This document shows, piece after piece, positions 24,738 to 32,708 of a DNA stretch of 64,000 nt. Position numbers and translations under genes: made by a program. Under the pieces are notes generated by a model. The model had not been told where the DNA came from. It saw nothing but the letters and a program-made list of their open reading frames with translations, and ran no database searches. Position 1 is the first letter of the stretch; every line of letters starts with the position of its first letter. The DNA is from Chryseobacterium culicis (GTDB taxonomy: Bacteria; Bacteroidota; Bacteroidia; Flavobacteriales; Weeksellaceae): contig NZ_FNWQ01000006.1 in the NCBI RefSeq assembly GCF_900108365.1, positions 124,001-188,000 of the forward strand, given 5' to 3'.

Positions 24738-27116
24738 TTACGCCTGTTTTTTGAAATATTTGCGGCCCAGTATCCACGTTGAAAGTGTAGTAAAGGTAAC
24801 CACCGTGATAGAGCTGATTGGCATAATGATTGCAGCAAAAAGCGGATGCATTTGTCCTGTAACAGCGTAACTTAAACCAACGATATTGTAGAGAAAACTG
24901 ATTATAAATGTCATTTTCACAATGGTGATGGAGCCCTTACAAACGTTCAGGTAATTGTCTAAAGTGACCACTTTATCACCGTTCATAATAACATCAGAAG
25001 AAGGGGTAAAACTGTTCGTGTCATCAGCTATGGCGATTCCTACGTTACTTTGTTTTAAAGCTCCCGCATCATTAAGGCCATCTCCAAGCATTGCCACTTT
25101 CATGTGCTGATCCTGAAGGGTTTTAATGTAATTCAGCTTATCTTCCGGGCTTTGGTTAAAAGCCATGCCTTTGTAATTCGGAATAAGCTCTTTTAGCTGG
25201 TTTTCTTCTGAAGAATTATCCCCGCTCAGGATAAATATTTTGTAGTTGGTGAGTTTTGTAAAAAGCTCTCTCAGCTTCGGACGGTATTCATTTTTAAAAA
25301 TAAATTTACCTAAGTATTCATCATTTTTGCTGATATAAACTGCTGTTTCGAGATTCTTAGGCTCCTGGTTGTTATACCGGGCAGATCCTATTTTATAAAG
25401 ATTTCCTCTTACACTCGCCTCATATCCTTTTCCTGAAATTTCAACAAATTTCTCAACCGGGAAATACTCATCATTTACTTCAATGAATTCATAGAGTGAT
25501 TTTGAAAGCGGGTGATTGGAGTTCTTTAATAAAGTCTTAATGTTCTGATAATCAAATTCATTGATGTCAGATCCCTCGTATTTAATGTTGGATTTTTTTC
25601 TGTGCGTGATTGTTCCTGTCTTATCAAATACAATCGTATCAAGCTTTGCAATTTTCTCAATCGTTAAAGTATCTTTTACATAGAACTTATTTCGGCCTAA
25701 AATCCTCATAATGTGTCCGAAAGTGAACGGTGCAGACAACGCAAGCGCACAAGGACAGGCAATAATCAGAATAGCAGAAATAACCTGGAACATAATTTTT
25801 AAATCAATGAAATACCAATATGTTCCTGCGACTAAAGCGATACCTAAAATAATGAATGTGAAATATTTACTGACGTTATTGGTAAGAGTGTCCAGACCCG
25901 TTTCGTGCTTTTTAAATGCTTCTTTATTCCAAAGCTGGGTTAGATAACTCTGATCTACATTTTTAATTACTTCAAGCTCTAATGAAGATCCGATCTGCTT
26001 TCCTCCGGCAAAAATTTTATCACCGGGCTGTTTGCTGATGCTTTCGCTCTCACCGGTAATAAAGCTGTTATCAATGTTTCCTTCTCCGTTGATCAGAATA
26101 GCATCTACCGGGATGATCTCCTGGTTTCTGACCAGAATGCGGTCTCCTACTTTTACCTCGGAAAGAAGAATATTATCCTGTTTTCCTTCGAAATCCACTT
26201 TTGTTACGGCAATCGGATAAAAAGACTTATAATCTCTGTCATAGGAAAGCGCACTGTATGTCCTTTTCTGGAAGATTTTCCCTAAAAGCATAAAGAATAA
26301 AAGCCCGCAAAGGGTATCGAAATATCCTGGGCCGTAATCTGTTACCACTTCGTAGATACTTCTTCCGTATAGCACGAAAATTCCCAAGACAATAGGAACA
26401 TCAATATTGACGATTTTATTTTTTAAACCATACCATGCAGATTTATAATAATCTGAAGCTGAGTAAAATACAACAGGTGTTGCCAAAAGGAATATCAGGG
26501 TTCTGAATAGTCCTCTGTAATGTTCCATCCAGTAATCTTCACCTCCAATATATTCTGGAAAGGCAAGGAACATTCCGTTACCAAAAGCAAAGGCAGCAAT
26601 GGCAAATTTTACCAGTAAAGATTTGTCCAGATGATCTTCGTTTTTATCAGCAGTTTCAAGGCTGATCACCGGTTTATACCCCAGATTCGTTAAAAATTTA
26701 GCGAGTTCGCTCAATTTCATGTCGTTATGACTGAATGAAATCTGTAAGGTCTTTCTGGTGAAATTCACCTGCGAATATTTAATATGCTTGTTTAAGGTGT
26801 GAAGGCTTTCCAGCAGCCAGATACAGGAAGAACAATGTATAACCGGGATTTTGAATGTAACGAGACTGGTATTTCCTTCTGAAAAATCAGTAATTTTTTC
26901 AAAAATTTCCGGTGTGTCCAGGTAATCAAATTGAGAAGAATTTTCGTCATTCGGGCGAATTCCTGCTCCTTTATTAAGCTCATAGAAGTTGCCTAAATGA
27001 TTTAAATTTAGAATCTCGTAAACAGACTTACATCCGTTACAGCAGAAAGTCTTTTCGTCAAATAAAATTCTTTCTTTTTCTATCCCTTGACCACAATGAA
27101 AACAGTTCTCGCTCAC
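24738..27116 (-). CDS. ccoI: Copper-translocating P-type ATPase CcoI (FixI)
   Basis: A 792-residue P1B-type ATPase that exports copper to the periplasm for cbb3 oxidase maturation. It has a cysteine-rich N-terminal zinc-ribbon-like segment (CFHCGQG, FCCNGCK), an HMA-like domain whose metal motif is HCSSC (residues 94-98), and about eight helices. The ion motif CPC is at 454-456, the phosphorylated aspartate in DKTGT at 498, and GDGLNDAGAL marks the hinge. The start codon is GTG. It is divergent from a Crp/Fnr-family regulator, with promoter elements for both in an 88-bp gap. Confidence 0.94.
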   Translation of the reverse strand: MSENCFHCGQGIEKERILFDEKTFCCNGCKSVYEILNLNHLGNFYELNKGAGIRPNDENSSQFDYLDTPEIFEKITDFSEGNTSLVTFKIPVIHCSSCIWLLESLHTLNKHIKYSQVNFTRKTLQISFSHNDMKLSELAKFLTNLGYKPVISLETADKNEDHLDKSLLVKFAIAAFAFGNGMFLAFPEYIGGEDYWMEHYRGLFRTLIFLLATPVVFYSASDYYKSAWYGLKNKIVNIDVPIVLGIFVLYGRSIYEVVTDYGPGYFDTLCGLLFFMLLGKIFQKRTYSALSYDRDYKSFYPIAVTKVDFEGKQDNILLSEVKVGDRILVRNQEIIPVDAILINGEGNIDNSFITGESESISKQPGDKIFAGGKQIGSSLELEVIKNVDQSYLTQLWNKEAFKKHETGLDTLTNNVSKYFTFIILGIALVAGTYWYFIDLKIMFQVISAILIIACPCALALSAPFTFGHIMRILGRNKFYVKDTLTIEKIAKLDTIVFDKTGTITHRKKSNIKYEGSDINEFDYQNIKTLLKNSNHPLSKSLYEFIEVNDEYFPVEKFVEISGKGYEASVRGNLYKIGSARYNNQEPKNLETAVYISKNDEYLGKFIFKNEYRPKLRELFTKLTNYKIFILSGDNSSEENQLKELIPNYKGMAFNQSPEDKLNYIKTLQDQHMKVAMLGDGLNDAGALKQSNVGIAIADDTNSFTPSSDVIMNGDKVVTLDNYLNVCKGSITIVKMTFIISFLYNIVGLSYAVTGQMHPLFAAIIMPISSITVVTFTTLSTWILGRKYFKKQA

Positions 27117-27135
27117 CCCATAAAATATTGAACTA

Positions 27136-27143
27136 CAAAATTA
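27136..27143 (-). promoter_or_regulatory. Minus-strand -7 element TAATTTTG before ccoI
   Basis: Reads CAAAATTA on the plus strand, an exact TAnnTTTG match about 20 bp before the ccoI start. The predicted start of transcription near 27130 puts the palindrome at 27187-27198 at about -62, a class I activator position. Confidence 0.5.
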
Positions 27144-27178
27144 TAACAAATTTTTTTGTTTATCGCGTTAAAAAGTTC

Positions 27179-27186
27179 TATTTTTG
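27179..27186 (+). promoter_or_regulatory. -7 element TATTTTTG of the Crp/Fnr gene
   Basis: Exact TAnnTTTG match 18 bp before the ATG at 27205. Transcription would begin inside the adjacent TGATAAATATCA palindrome. Confidence 0.5.
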
Positions 27187-27198
27187 TGATAAATATCA
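27187..27198. promoter_or_regulatory. FNR/Crp-type palindrome TGAT-AAAT-ATCA
   Basis: Matches the TGA-core of the FNR consensus TTGAT-N4-ATCAA at all eight inner positions. It lies in the promoter region shared by ccoI and the divergent Crp/Fnr gene. It is placed to activate ccoI (about -62) and to repress its own gene (over the start of transcription). Inference from position and symmetry. Confidence 0.5.
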
Positions 27199-27204
27199 TA
27201 TAAA

Positions 27205-27918
27205 ATGCCGCAGGAACAACAGATAGCAATTGAAGAGAGGTTCGCCAGAGTTTTTAATGATAAATCATTTAAAGAAAGACTTTCTAGCGCAGATTTTGAA
27301 AAATACATTAATGGCAAAAAGAAACTGAGTTTTCAGAAACATGATACCATTTTCGAAGATGGCGAAACTCCAAAAGGAGTATTTGTTATTGAAAAAGGTG
27401 CGGCCAAACTTTCGAAATCAGGAGCATTCGGGAAAGATCAGATTTTACGATTTATCAAAGAAGGGGATATCATCGGCTATCGTTCTTTGCTTTGCGGGGA
27501 AAACTTCCAGGCCAAAGCAGAAGCCATGACAGATATTGAATGTGTTTTCTTACCCGCAGATATCTTTATGTATCTGTTGGAGGTAGATCCACAGCTGTCT
27601 TTCGTAATGCTTCAGAAAATTTCATACGAATTAGGAGAATCTTCCAATACCATCACTTTCCTTGCTCAGAAGACAGTAAGAGAAAGACTGGCAGAAATTC
27701 TGCTGCTTCTGGAACAGAAACTGGGCGTGGATCCTGAAGGCTTTATCAAAATTTCGTTAACGAGAGAAGAAATTGCCAATATTATCGGTACCGCTACGGA
27801 GAGTGCCATCCGTCTCATTTCGGAATTCAAGCAGGACAGCCTGATTGAGGTAGACGGAAGAAATATCAAGATCCTAAATCACGACAAACTCATGAAACTC
27901 GGTCACGTAGTTTTATAA
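27205..27918 (+). CDS. Crp/Fnr family transcriptional regulator
   Basis: A 237-residue regulator. Residues about 30-145 form the cyclic-nucleotide-binding-like beta roll (EDGETPKGVFVIEKGAAKL, EGDIIGYRSLLCGENF), then a dimer helix, then a winged helix-turn-helix with TREEIANIIGTATESAIRLI as recognition region. The sequence has only two cysteines (in LLCGE and ECVF) and no N-terminal four-cysteine set, so it is unlikely to carry the oxygen-sensing [4Fe-4S] cluster of Fnr; the signal is unknown. Divergent from ccoI with a TGAT-N4-ATCA box between them, so control of the cbb3 genes and of itself is likely. Confidence 0.88.
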   Translation: MPQEQQIAIEERFARVFNDKSFKERLSSADFEKYINGKKKLSFQKHDTIFEDGETPKGVFVIEKGAAKLSKSGAFGKDQILRFIKEGDIIGYRSLLCGENFQAKAEAMTDIECVFLPADIFMYLLEVDPQLSFVMLQKISYELGESSNTITFLAQKTVRERLAEILLLLEQKLGVDPEGFIKISLTREEIANIIGTATESAIRLISEFKQDSLIEVDGRNIKILNHDKLMKLGHVVL

Positions 27919-27934
27919 AATCATACAAAAACTT

Positions 27935-27959
27935 AAGTCGGCTCAAGGCCGACTTTTTA
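27935..27959 (+). terminator. Terminator after the Crp/Fnr gene
   Basis: Perfect stem AAGTCGGC / GCCGACTT with a 5-nt loop, followed by TTT. Confidence 0.85.
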
Positions 27960-27980
27960 ACTTTTAAAAATAGATAAATT

Positions 27981-28796
27981 ATGTCTGTTCACTCTGAAAT
28001 TAAAAAAGTTACGACTGAAACCTTGCGCAAAATGAAATTCGACAAGGAAAAAATAACAATGCTGACGGCCTATGATTTTACCACAGCCAAGATGGTAGAT
28101 GCAGGGGGAGTAGATGCTATTTTGATTGGAGACTCTGCAGCGAATGTAATGGCGGGTTTTGAAACTACATTGCCTATTACGCTGGATCAAATGATCTATC
28201 ATGCCCAAAGTGTGGTAAGAGGAACCGACAGAGCCTTGGTGGTAGCAGATTTACCTTTCGGAACTTATCAGAGTAATCCTGAAAAAGCACTGGAGTCTGC
28301 AGTAAGAATGATGAAGGAAGGCGGCGCACACGCTGTAAAAATTGAAGGGGGAAAAGAAATTTCCAAATCTATCAAAAAGATTATCAATGCGGGAATTCCG
28401 GTAATGGGACACTTGGGCTTGACACCGCAGTCTATCTATAAATTCGGAACCTATAAAGTGAGAGCGAAGGAAGAAGCAGAAGCCGAAAAACTGATCGCTG
28501 ATGCACAGCTTTTAGAAGAATTAGGATGTTTTTCAATCGTTTTGGAAAAAATTCCGGCAGAATTAGCTAAAAAAGTAACAGAAAGCATTTCTATTCCTAC
28601 CATCGGAATCGGTGCAGGAGCAGATTGTGACGGACAGGTTTTGGTGTATCATGATATGGTGGGTATGAACAAAGGCTTCAGCCCGAAATTCTTAAGAAGA
28701 TATCTTGATCTTTACACTGAGATCACAGGAGCCGTTGCTCAATATGTAAAAGATGTGAAGAGCGTAGAGTTTCCCAATGAAAATGAAAGCTATTAA
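27981..28796 (+). CDS. panB: 3-methyl-2-oxobutanoate hydroxymethyltransferase
   Basis: First committed step of pantothenate (vitamin B5, CoA) synthesis: adds a hydroxymethyl group from methylene-THF to 2-ketoisovalerate to make ketopantoate. The 271-residue protein has the PanB TIM-barrel marks: MLTAYDFTTAKMVD, IGDSAANVMAGFETTLPITLDQM (metal-binding Asp), HAVKIEGG and IPTIGIGAGADCDGQVLVYHDM. Length is normal. The other pan genes are not nearby. It is followed within 4 bp by a small membrane protein gene. Confidence 0.96.
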   Translation: MSVHSEIKKVTTETLRKMKFDKEKITMLTAYDFTTAKMVDAGGVDAILIGDSAANVMAGFETTLPITLDQMIYHAQSVVRGTDRALVVADLPFGTYQSNPEKALESAVRMMKEGGAHAVKIEGGKEISKSIKKIINAGIPVMGHLGLTPQSIYKFGTYKVRAKEEAEAEKLIADAQLLEELGCFSIVLEKIPAELAKKVTESISIPTIGIGAGADCDGQVLVYHDMVGMNKGFSPKFLRRYLDLYTEITGAVAQYVKDVKSVEFPNENESY

Positions 28797-28799
28797 TCT

Positions 28800-29114
28800 A
28801 TGCAGAATCAACAATCTATCCAGGGAATATTATCTATCGCAGCGTTGATCTGTCTTGCTGTAGGATGGTTTAATTTATTCTCTCCGGAAATCAATCATTT
28901 ACTTTCAAGAAAAGTTTTTTATATCCTGATAGGAGTGAGTTTCTTTATTCAGGCTCCTTTACTTACCAATAAGAACTTTGTGTATGCTATGTATGCTGCG
29001 GCAGCTGTCTGCGTAATTGGAGCATTCATTCCGGAAGGCTGGAAACTATCTGGGATTAAAACAGCAGGTCTTTTGGCGGGAATTATCCTGTCATTATCCA
29101 ATAGAAGAAGATAG
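28800..29114 (+). CDS. Small hydrophobic membrane protein, function unknown
   Basis: A 104-residue protein with about four hydrophobic segments: SIAALICLAVGWFNLF, VFYILIGVSFFIQAPLL, VYAMYAAAAVCVIGAFI and AGLLAGIILSLS. No family recognised and no polar catalytic motif. It sits 4 bp after panB and 11 bp before an RluA-type gene on the same strand, so it is probably part of a three-gene transcript. Confidence 0.65.
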   Translation: MQNQQSIQGILSIAALICLAVGWFNLFSPEINHLLSRKVFYILIGVSFFIQAPLLTNKNFVYAMYAAAAVCVIGAFIPEGWKLSGIKTAGLLAGIILSLSNRRR

Positions 29115-29125
29115 GCAGGCAAGAT

Positions 29126-29803
29126 ATGAAGGAGCAGATTATATATGAAGACAACCATCTTCTGGTGATCAATAAAAAGGTGGGTCAGCTGGTACAGGGT
29201 GACAAAACCGGAGATGAATCACTATTAGAATCCATCAAGAATTTTATAAAAATAAGAGACGCTAAGCCGGGAAATGTTTTTCTCGGCCTGGTTCATCGTA
29301 TAGACCGTCCTACGTCTGGTCTTGTAATCTATGCTAAGACTTCCAAAGCGCTTTCCCGTCTTACACAGATGGTGAAAAACCGTGAAGTGAAGAAAACCTA
29401 TTGGGCAGTTGTCGGCAAAGAAATGATTCCACAAAGCCAAAGACTGGTGCATTACCTGAAGAAAAACGAAAAGAACAATAAAGCCATTGTCTTTCCAAAA
29501 GCTACAGAAGGCGCAAAAGAGGCCATACTTACCTATCACGTAATCAAGACGCTGGATAATTATCTCCTTCTTGAAATTGACCTTGAAACCGGAAGACATC
29601 ATCAGATCAGAGCACAATTATCAAAAACAGGAGTTCCGATTAAAGGAGACTTAAAATATGGAGCGCCACGCTCCAATCCTGACGGAGGAATTAATCTTCA
29701 TGCAAGAAAACTGGAGTTTATCCATCCCGTTACCAAAGAAAAAATTGAAATTATTGCTCCGGTTCCACAGAATGACGCAATCTGGAGAGCTTGCGAAGAA
29801 TAG
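29126..29803 (+). CDS. RluA-family RNA pseudouridine synthase
   Basis: A 225-residue enzyme that converts uridine to pseudouridine in rRNA or tRNA. The catalytic aspartate is in the family motif HRIDRPTSGLVIYAKT, and ETGRHHQIRAQL is the conserved C-terminal element. No S4 domain is present, so it resembles the short RluA/TruC-like group rather than RluC/RluD. The exact target site cannot be told. It ends in a strong terminator just before the thiamine riboswitch. Confidence 0.9.
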   Translation: MKEQIIYEDNHLLVINKKVGQLVQGDKTGDESLLESIKNFIKIRDAKPGNVFLGLVHRIDRPTSGLVIYAKTSKALSRLTQMVKNREVKKTYWAVVGKEMIPQSQRLVHYLKKNEKNNKAIVFPKATEGAKEAILTYHVIKTLDNYLLLEIDLETGRHHQIRAQLSKTGVPIKGDLKYGAPRSNPDGGINLHARKLEFIHPVTKEKIEIIAPVPQNDAIWRACEE

Positions 29804-29830
29804 ATAATAAAAATGTAAAACAATCAATAT

Positions 29831-29861
29831 AAAGTCCGTCTCAATTGGAGGCGGACTTTTT
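29831..29861 (+). terminator. Terminator after the RluA-type gene
   Basis: AAAGTCCGTCTC pairs with GAGGCGGACTTT (one T-G wobble) around AATTG, then a T run. Confidence 0.85.
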
Positions 29862-29896
29862 ATGTTACAAGATTTCGAAGGTAGTTTCAAAAAATT

Positions 29897-29926
29897 TTGC
29901 CCATTCTAAAAAAATGTCTAACTTCG
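29897..29926 (+). promoter_or_regulatory. Promoter of the thiamine operon
   Basis: TTG at 29897-29899, 19 bp, then TAACTTCG at 29919-29926. This fits the Flavobacterium layout TTG-N17-23-TAnnTTTG with one base change. Transcription would start near 29931, directly before the riboswitch. Confidence 0.5.
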
Positions 29927-29931
29927 TCCGG

Positions 29932-30015
29932 ACTTTAGGGGTGTCTGTTACCAACAGACTGAGACTTTACCCTTTGAACCTGATCTGGATCATACCAGCG
30001 TAGGGAAAAGTAGAT
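29932..30015 (+). ncRNA. TPP riboswitch (THI element) of the thi operon
   Basis: All conserved blocks are present in order: GGGGTG (29938), CTGAGA (29960), ACCCTTTGAACCTGAT (about 29969), GGATCATACCAGCGTAGGGA (about 29988). P1 can form between ACTTT (29932-29936) and AAAGT (30007-30011). It lies upstream of thiS in the correct orientation and senses thiamine pyrophosphate to shut down the operon. The downstream platform is described separately. Confidence 0.96.
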
Positions 30016-30049
30016 GACTTTTGCTGTACATTCTATTGTACAATAATGG

Positions 30050-30084
30050 CCATTCCTAAAGTGTATGTAAAATATTAGGAATGG
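30050..30084 (+). promoter_or_regulatory. Start-codon-sequestering hairpin of thiS (riboswitch expression platform)
   Basis: CCATTCCTAA (30050-30059) pairs perfectly with TTAGGAATGG (30075-30084), 10 bp around a 15-nt loop. The right arm contains the thiS ATG at 30081-30083. The left arm shares bases with CCTAAAGT (30055-30062), which is exactly complementary to ACTTTAGG (29932-29939), the 5' strand of aptamer helix P1. The two pairings exclude each other, as expected for translational control. Confidence 0.7.
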
Positions 30085-30287
30085 AACTTATTATCAACCA
30101 CACCCGAAAAACATTTGATATACTTCCCGAAAATCTGGAAGCATTACTGGCTATTGAGTTACCCGGAAAAAAGAAAGGTATCGCTGTAGCCCTTAACAAT
30201 CGCATTATTCCCCTTGCAGTCTGGGCGGAAACCATCCTCAATAACAACGATTCTATTTTAATCATCACTGCCACTCAGGGCGGTTAA
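30081..30287 (+). CDS. thiS: Sulfur carrier protein ThiS
   Basis: A 68-residue ubiquitin-fold protein ending in Gly-Gly (TATQGG), the tail that ThiF adenylates and that then carries a thiocarboxylate as sulfur donor for the thiazole ring. The internal segment VALNNRIIPLAVWAETIL is the usual ThiS core. It is the first gene after the TPP riboswitch, and its ATG is enclosed in the right arm of a perfect 10-bp hairpin. ThiC follows 25 bp downstream. Confidence 0.93.
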   Translation: MELIINHTRKTFDILPENLEALLAIELPGKKKGIAVALNNRIIPLAVWAETILNNNDSILIITATQGG

Positions 30288-30312
30288 CCTTCATATTTTA
30301 ATACCAATACTT

Positions 30313-32124
30313 ATGGCTCACTCCATTACATGTTCGCCATTTCCGAACTCAAAGAAAATCTATGTTGAAGGAACATTACATCCTATCAATGTAGCAATGC
30401 GTGAAATACAGCTTAGCCCGACCAAACTTAGCAATGGCGGCTTTGAAGATAATGCTCCGGTAACCATTTATGATACTTCAGGCCCTTATACCGATGAAAA
30501 TGCAGTCATTGATATTCAGAAAGGACTTCCAAGAATCAGAGAACAGTGGATTCTGGACAGAAATGATGTGAATATCCTGGACGGAATTACTTCCGAATAC
30601 GGAAAAGCCCGTTTAGCAGATCCGCGTCTTGACGAATTAAGATTTTCCTATGATCATAAACCTAAAGTGGCACAGGAAGGAAAAGAGCTTACGCAGCTTT
30701 ATTATGCCAAACAGGGAATCATTACTCCGGAAATGGAATATGTGGCGATCAGGGAAAACCAAAGAATAGAACAGCTTGATTCGGTATCCAAAGAAATGGC
30801 TTTTCAGCATCCGGGACACAGTTTTGGAGCCAATACTCCGAAAAGTAAGATCACACCGGAGTTTGTACGGGACGAAATTGCTGCCGGAAGAGCGATCATT
30901 CCCAATAATATCAATCATCCTGAAAGTGAACCAATGATCATCGGAAGAAATTTCCTTGTGAAAATCAATGCCAATATTGGAAACAGTGCCGTTTCATCAA
31001 GCATTGAAGAAGAGGTGGAAAAAGCGGTGTGGGCATGCCGGTGGGGAGCTGATACCATTATGGATCTTTCCACCGGTAAAAATATTCATGAAACAAGAGA
31101 ATGGATCATCAGAAACAGTCCCGTACCTATCGGAACCGTTCCCATCTATCAGGCATTGGAGAAAGTAAAAGGTGTTCCGGAAGACCTGACATGGGAAATC
31201 TTCAGAGATACCCTTATTGAACAGGCAGAGCAGGGCGTTTCTTATTTCACGATTCATGCAGGTGTTTTATTACGATATATTCATCTGACAGCTAACAGGG
31301 TAACAGGAATTGTGTCGAGAGGCGGATCAATTATGGCAAAATGGTGTCTCTTCCATCACAAAGAAAGCTTTCTGTATACTCATTTTGAAGAGATCTGTGA
31401 GATCATGAAGAAATACGACGTAGCCTTTTCTCTGGGAGACGGTCTTCGTCCGGGGTCTATTGCAGACGCCAATGATGCCGCGCAGTTTGCAGAACTGGAA
31501 ACTTTAGGTGAACTGACCAAAATTGCATGGAAGCACAATGTGCAGGTAATGATTGAAGGCCCCGGCCACGTACCGATGCATATGATTAAAGAAAATATGG
31601 AAAAGCAATTGGAAGAATGCCATGAAGCTCCGTTCTACACCTTAGGCCCGTTAACCACGGATATCGCACCGGGTTATGATCACATCACTTCCGGAATCGG
31701 GGCTGCGATGATCGGATGGTTTGGATGTGCCATGTTGTGTTACGTTACACCCAAGGAACATTTAGGTCTTCCGAATAAAGAAGATGTAAAAGTTGGGGTA
31801 ATTACTTATAAACTGGCAGCTCATGCGGCAGATTTAGCAAAAGGCCATCCGGGTGCACAGTACAGAGACAATGCATTAAGTAAAGCAAGGTTTGAATTCA
31901 GATGGGAAGATCAGTTCAACCTTTCATTAGATCCGGAAACTGCAAGAGCTTATCACGATGAGACACTTCCGGCAGAAGGTGCAAAAATTGCCCATTTCTG
32001 TTCCATGTGCGGACCAAAATTCTGTTCTATGAAAATTACACAGGAAATTCGTGAGTCTGCAGAAAAAGGAATGCTGGATAAGTCGCAGGAGTTTATTGAA
32101 AAAGGGAAAGAAATTTATATATGA
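30313..32124 (+). CDS. thiC: Phosphomethylpyrimidine synthase
   Basis: Radical SAM enzyme that rearranges aminoimidazole ribotide to HMP-phosphate, the pyrimidine half of thiamine. The 603-residue length is normal. The C-terminal cluster motif CSMCGPKFC (C-x2-C-x4-C) that ligates the [4Fe-4S] cluster is intact. Other family marks are GNSAVSSSIEEEVEKAVWACRWGADT (conserved core near residue 225), SRGGSIMAKWCL and EGPGHVPMH. Its stop overlaps the next start by 4 bp (ATGA), so the two are translationally coupled. Confidence 0.98.
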   Translation: MAHSITCSPFPNSKKIYVEGTLHPINVAMREIQLSPTKLSNGGFEDNAPVTIYDTSGPYTDENAVIDIQKGLPRIREQWILDRNDVNILDGITSEYGKARLADPRLDELRFSYDHKPKVAQEGKELTQLYYAKQGIITPEMEYVAIRENQRIEQLDSVSKEMAFQHPGHSFGANTPKSKITPEFVRDEIAAGRAIIPNNINHPESEPMIIGRNFLVKINANIGNSAVSSSIEEEVEKAVWACRWGADTIMDLSTGKNIHETREWIIRNSPVPIGTVPIYQALEKVKGVPEDLTWEIFRDTLIEQAEQGVSYFTIHAGVLLRYIHLTANRVTGIVSRGGSIMAKWCLFHHKESFLYTHFEEICEIMKKYDVAFSLGDGLRPGSIADANDAAQFAELETLGELTKIAWKHNVQVMIEGPGHVPMHMIKENMEKQLEECHEAPFYTLGPLTTDIAPGYDHITSGIGAAMIGWFGCAMLCYVTPKEHLGLPNKEDVKVGVITYKLAAHAADLAKGHPGAQYRDNALSKARFEFRWEDQFNLSLDPETARAYHDETLPAEGAKIAHFCSMCGPKFCSMKITQEIRESAEKGMLDKSQEFIEKGKEIYI

Positions 32125-32708
32125 TCCTCGTCATCACTCCTGAATTGATTGTTCCGAATGAAACAAATCTTATTAATCAAATGTTTCAGGAAGGACTTGA
32201 TTTGCTTCACATCCGAAAACCATGGCTCAGCCGGAATGAAATGATTGAATTTGTCACTCAGATTGATGAATCTTTCTATTCACAGCTCGTATTACATACG
32301 CATTACGATCTTGGGAAGGAATTTACTATTTCAAGACTTCATTTCAGGGAGATTGATAGAAAGGAAAGAGTGTATAAATCTTTTATGAAAGAAAATACAA
32401 TTTCAACTTCAGTACATAATATCGGAACCTACAATACTTTGGAAAAAGAATGGGAATATAGTTTCATAAGCCCGTTCTTTCCGAGTATTTCTAAAAAAGG
32501 ATATGGATTGGATTCCACCGTTAAGCAAGAAATACAACATCGGAATAATCCCAATGTAAAACTGATTGCCCTCGGAGGAATTGATCAGGATAATATTCAT
32601 GAAGTTTTCAAATCAGAAGCAGATGGAGCAGCACTATTGGGTGCTATCTGGGAAAGTGAAGAACCCTTAAAAGTATTCAAAAAATGCAGGAACGTCCTTA
32701 TGTCATAA
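32121..32708 (+). CDS. ThiE/TenI-family protein, probably TenI-like thiazole tautomerase
   Basis: A 195-residue TIM-barrel protein of the thiamine-phosphate synthase family. It retains LIALGGID near the phosphate-binding end and TSVHN, where TenI has its catalytic histidine. It lacks the ThiE phosphate/pyrophosphate motif GxGPxxxTxTK, having FISPFFPSISKKGYG instead. A second, canonical ThiE is encoded two genes downstream, so this copy more likely aromatises the thiazole product as TenI does. It overlaps both thiC (4 bp) and thiD (25 bp). Assignment by missing and retained motifs only. Confidence 0.72.
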   Translation: MILVITPELIVPNETNLINQMFQEGLDLLHIRKPWLSRNEMIEFVTQIDESFYSQLVLHTHYDLGKEFTISRLHFREIDRKERVYKSFMKENTISTSVHNIGTYNTLEKEWEYSFISPFFPSISKKGYGLDSTVKQEIQHRNNPNVKLIALGGIDQDNIHEVFKSEADGAALLGAIWESEEPLKVFKKCRNVLMS

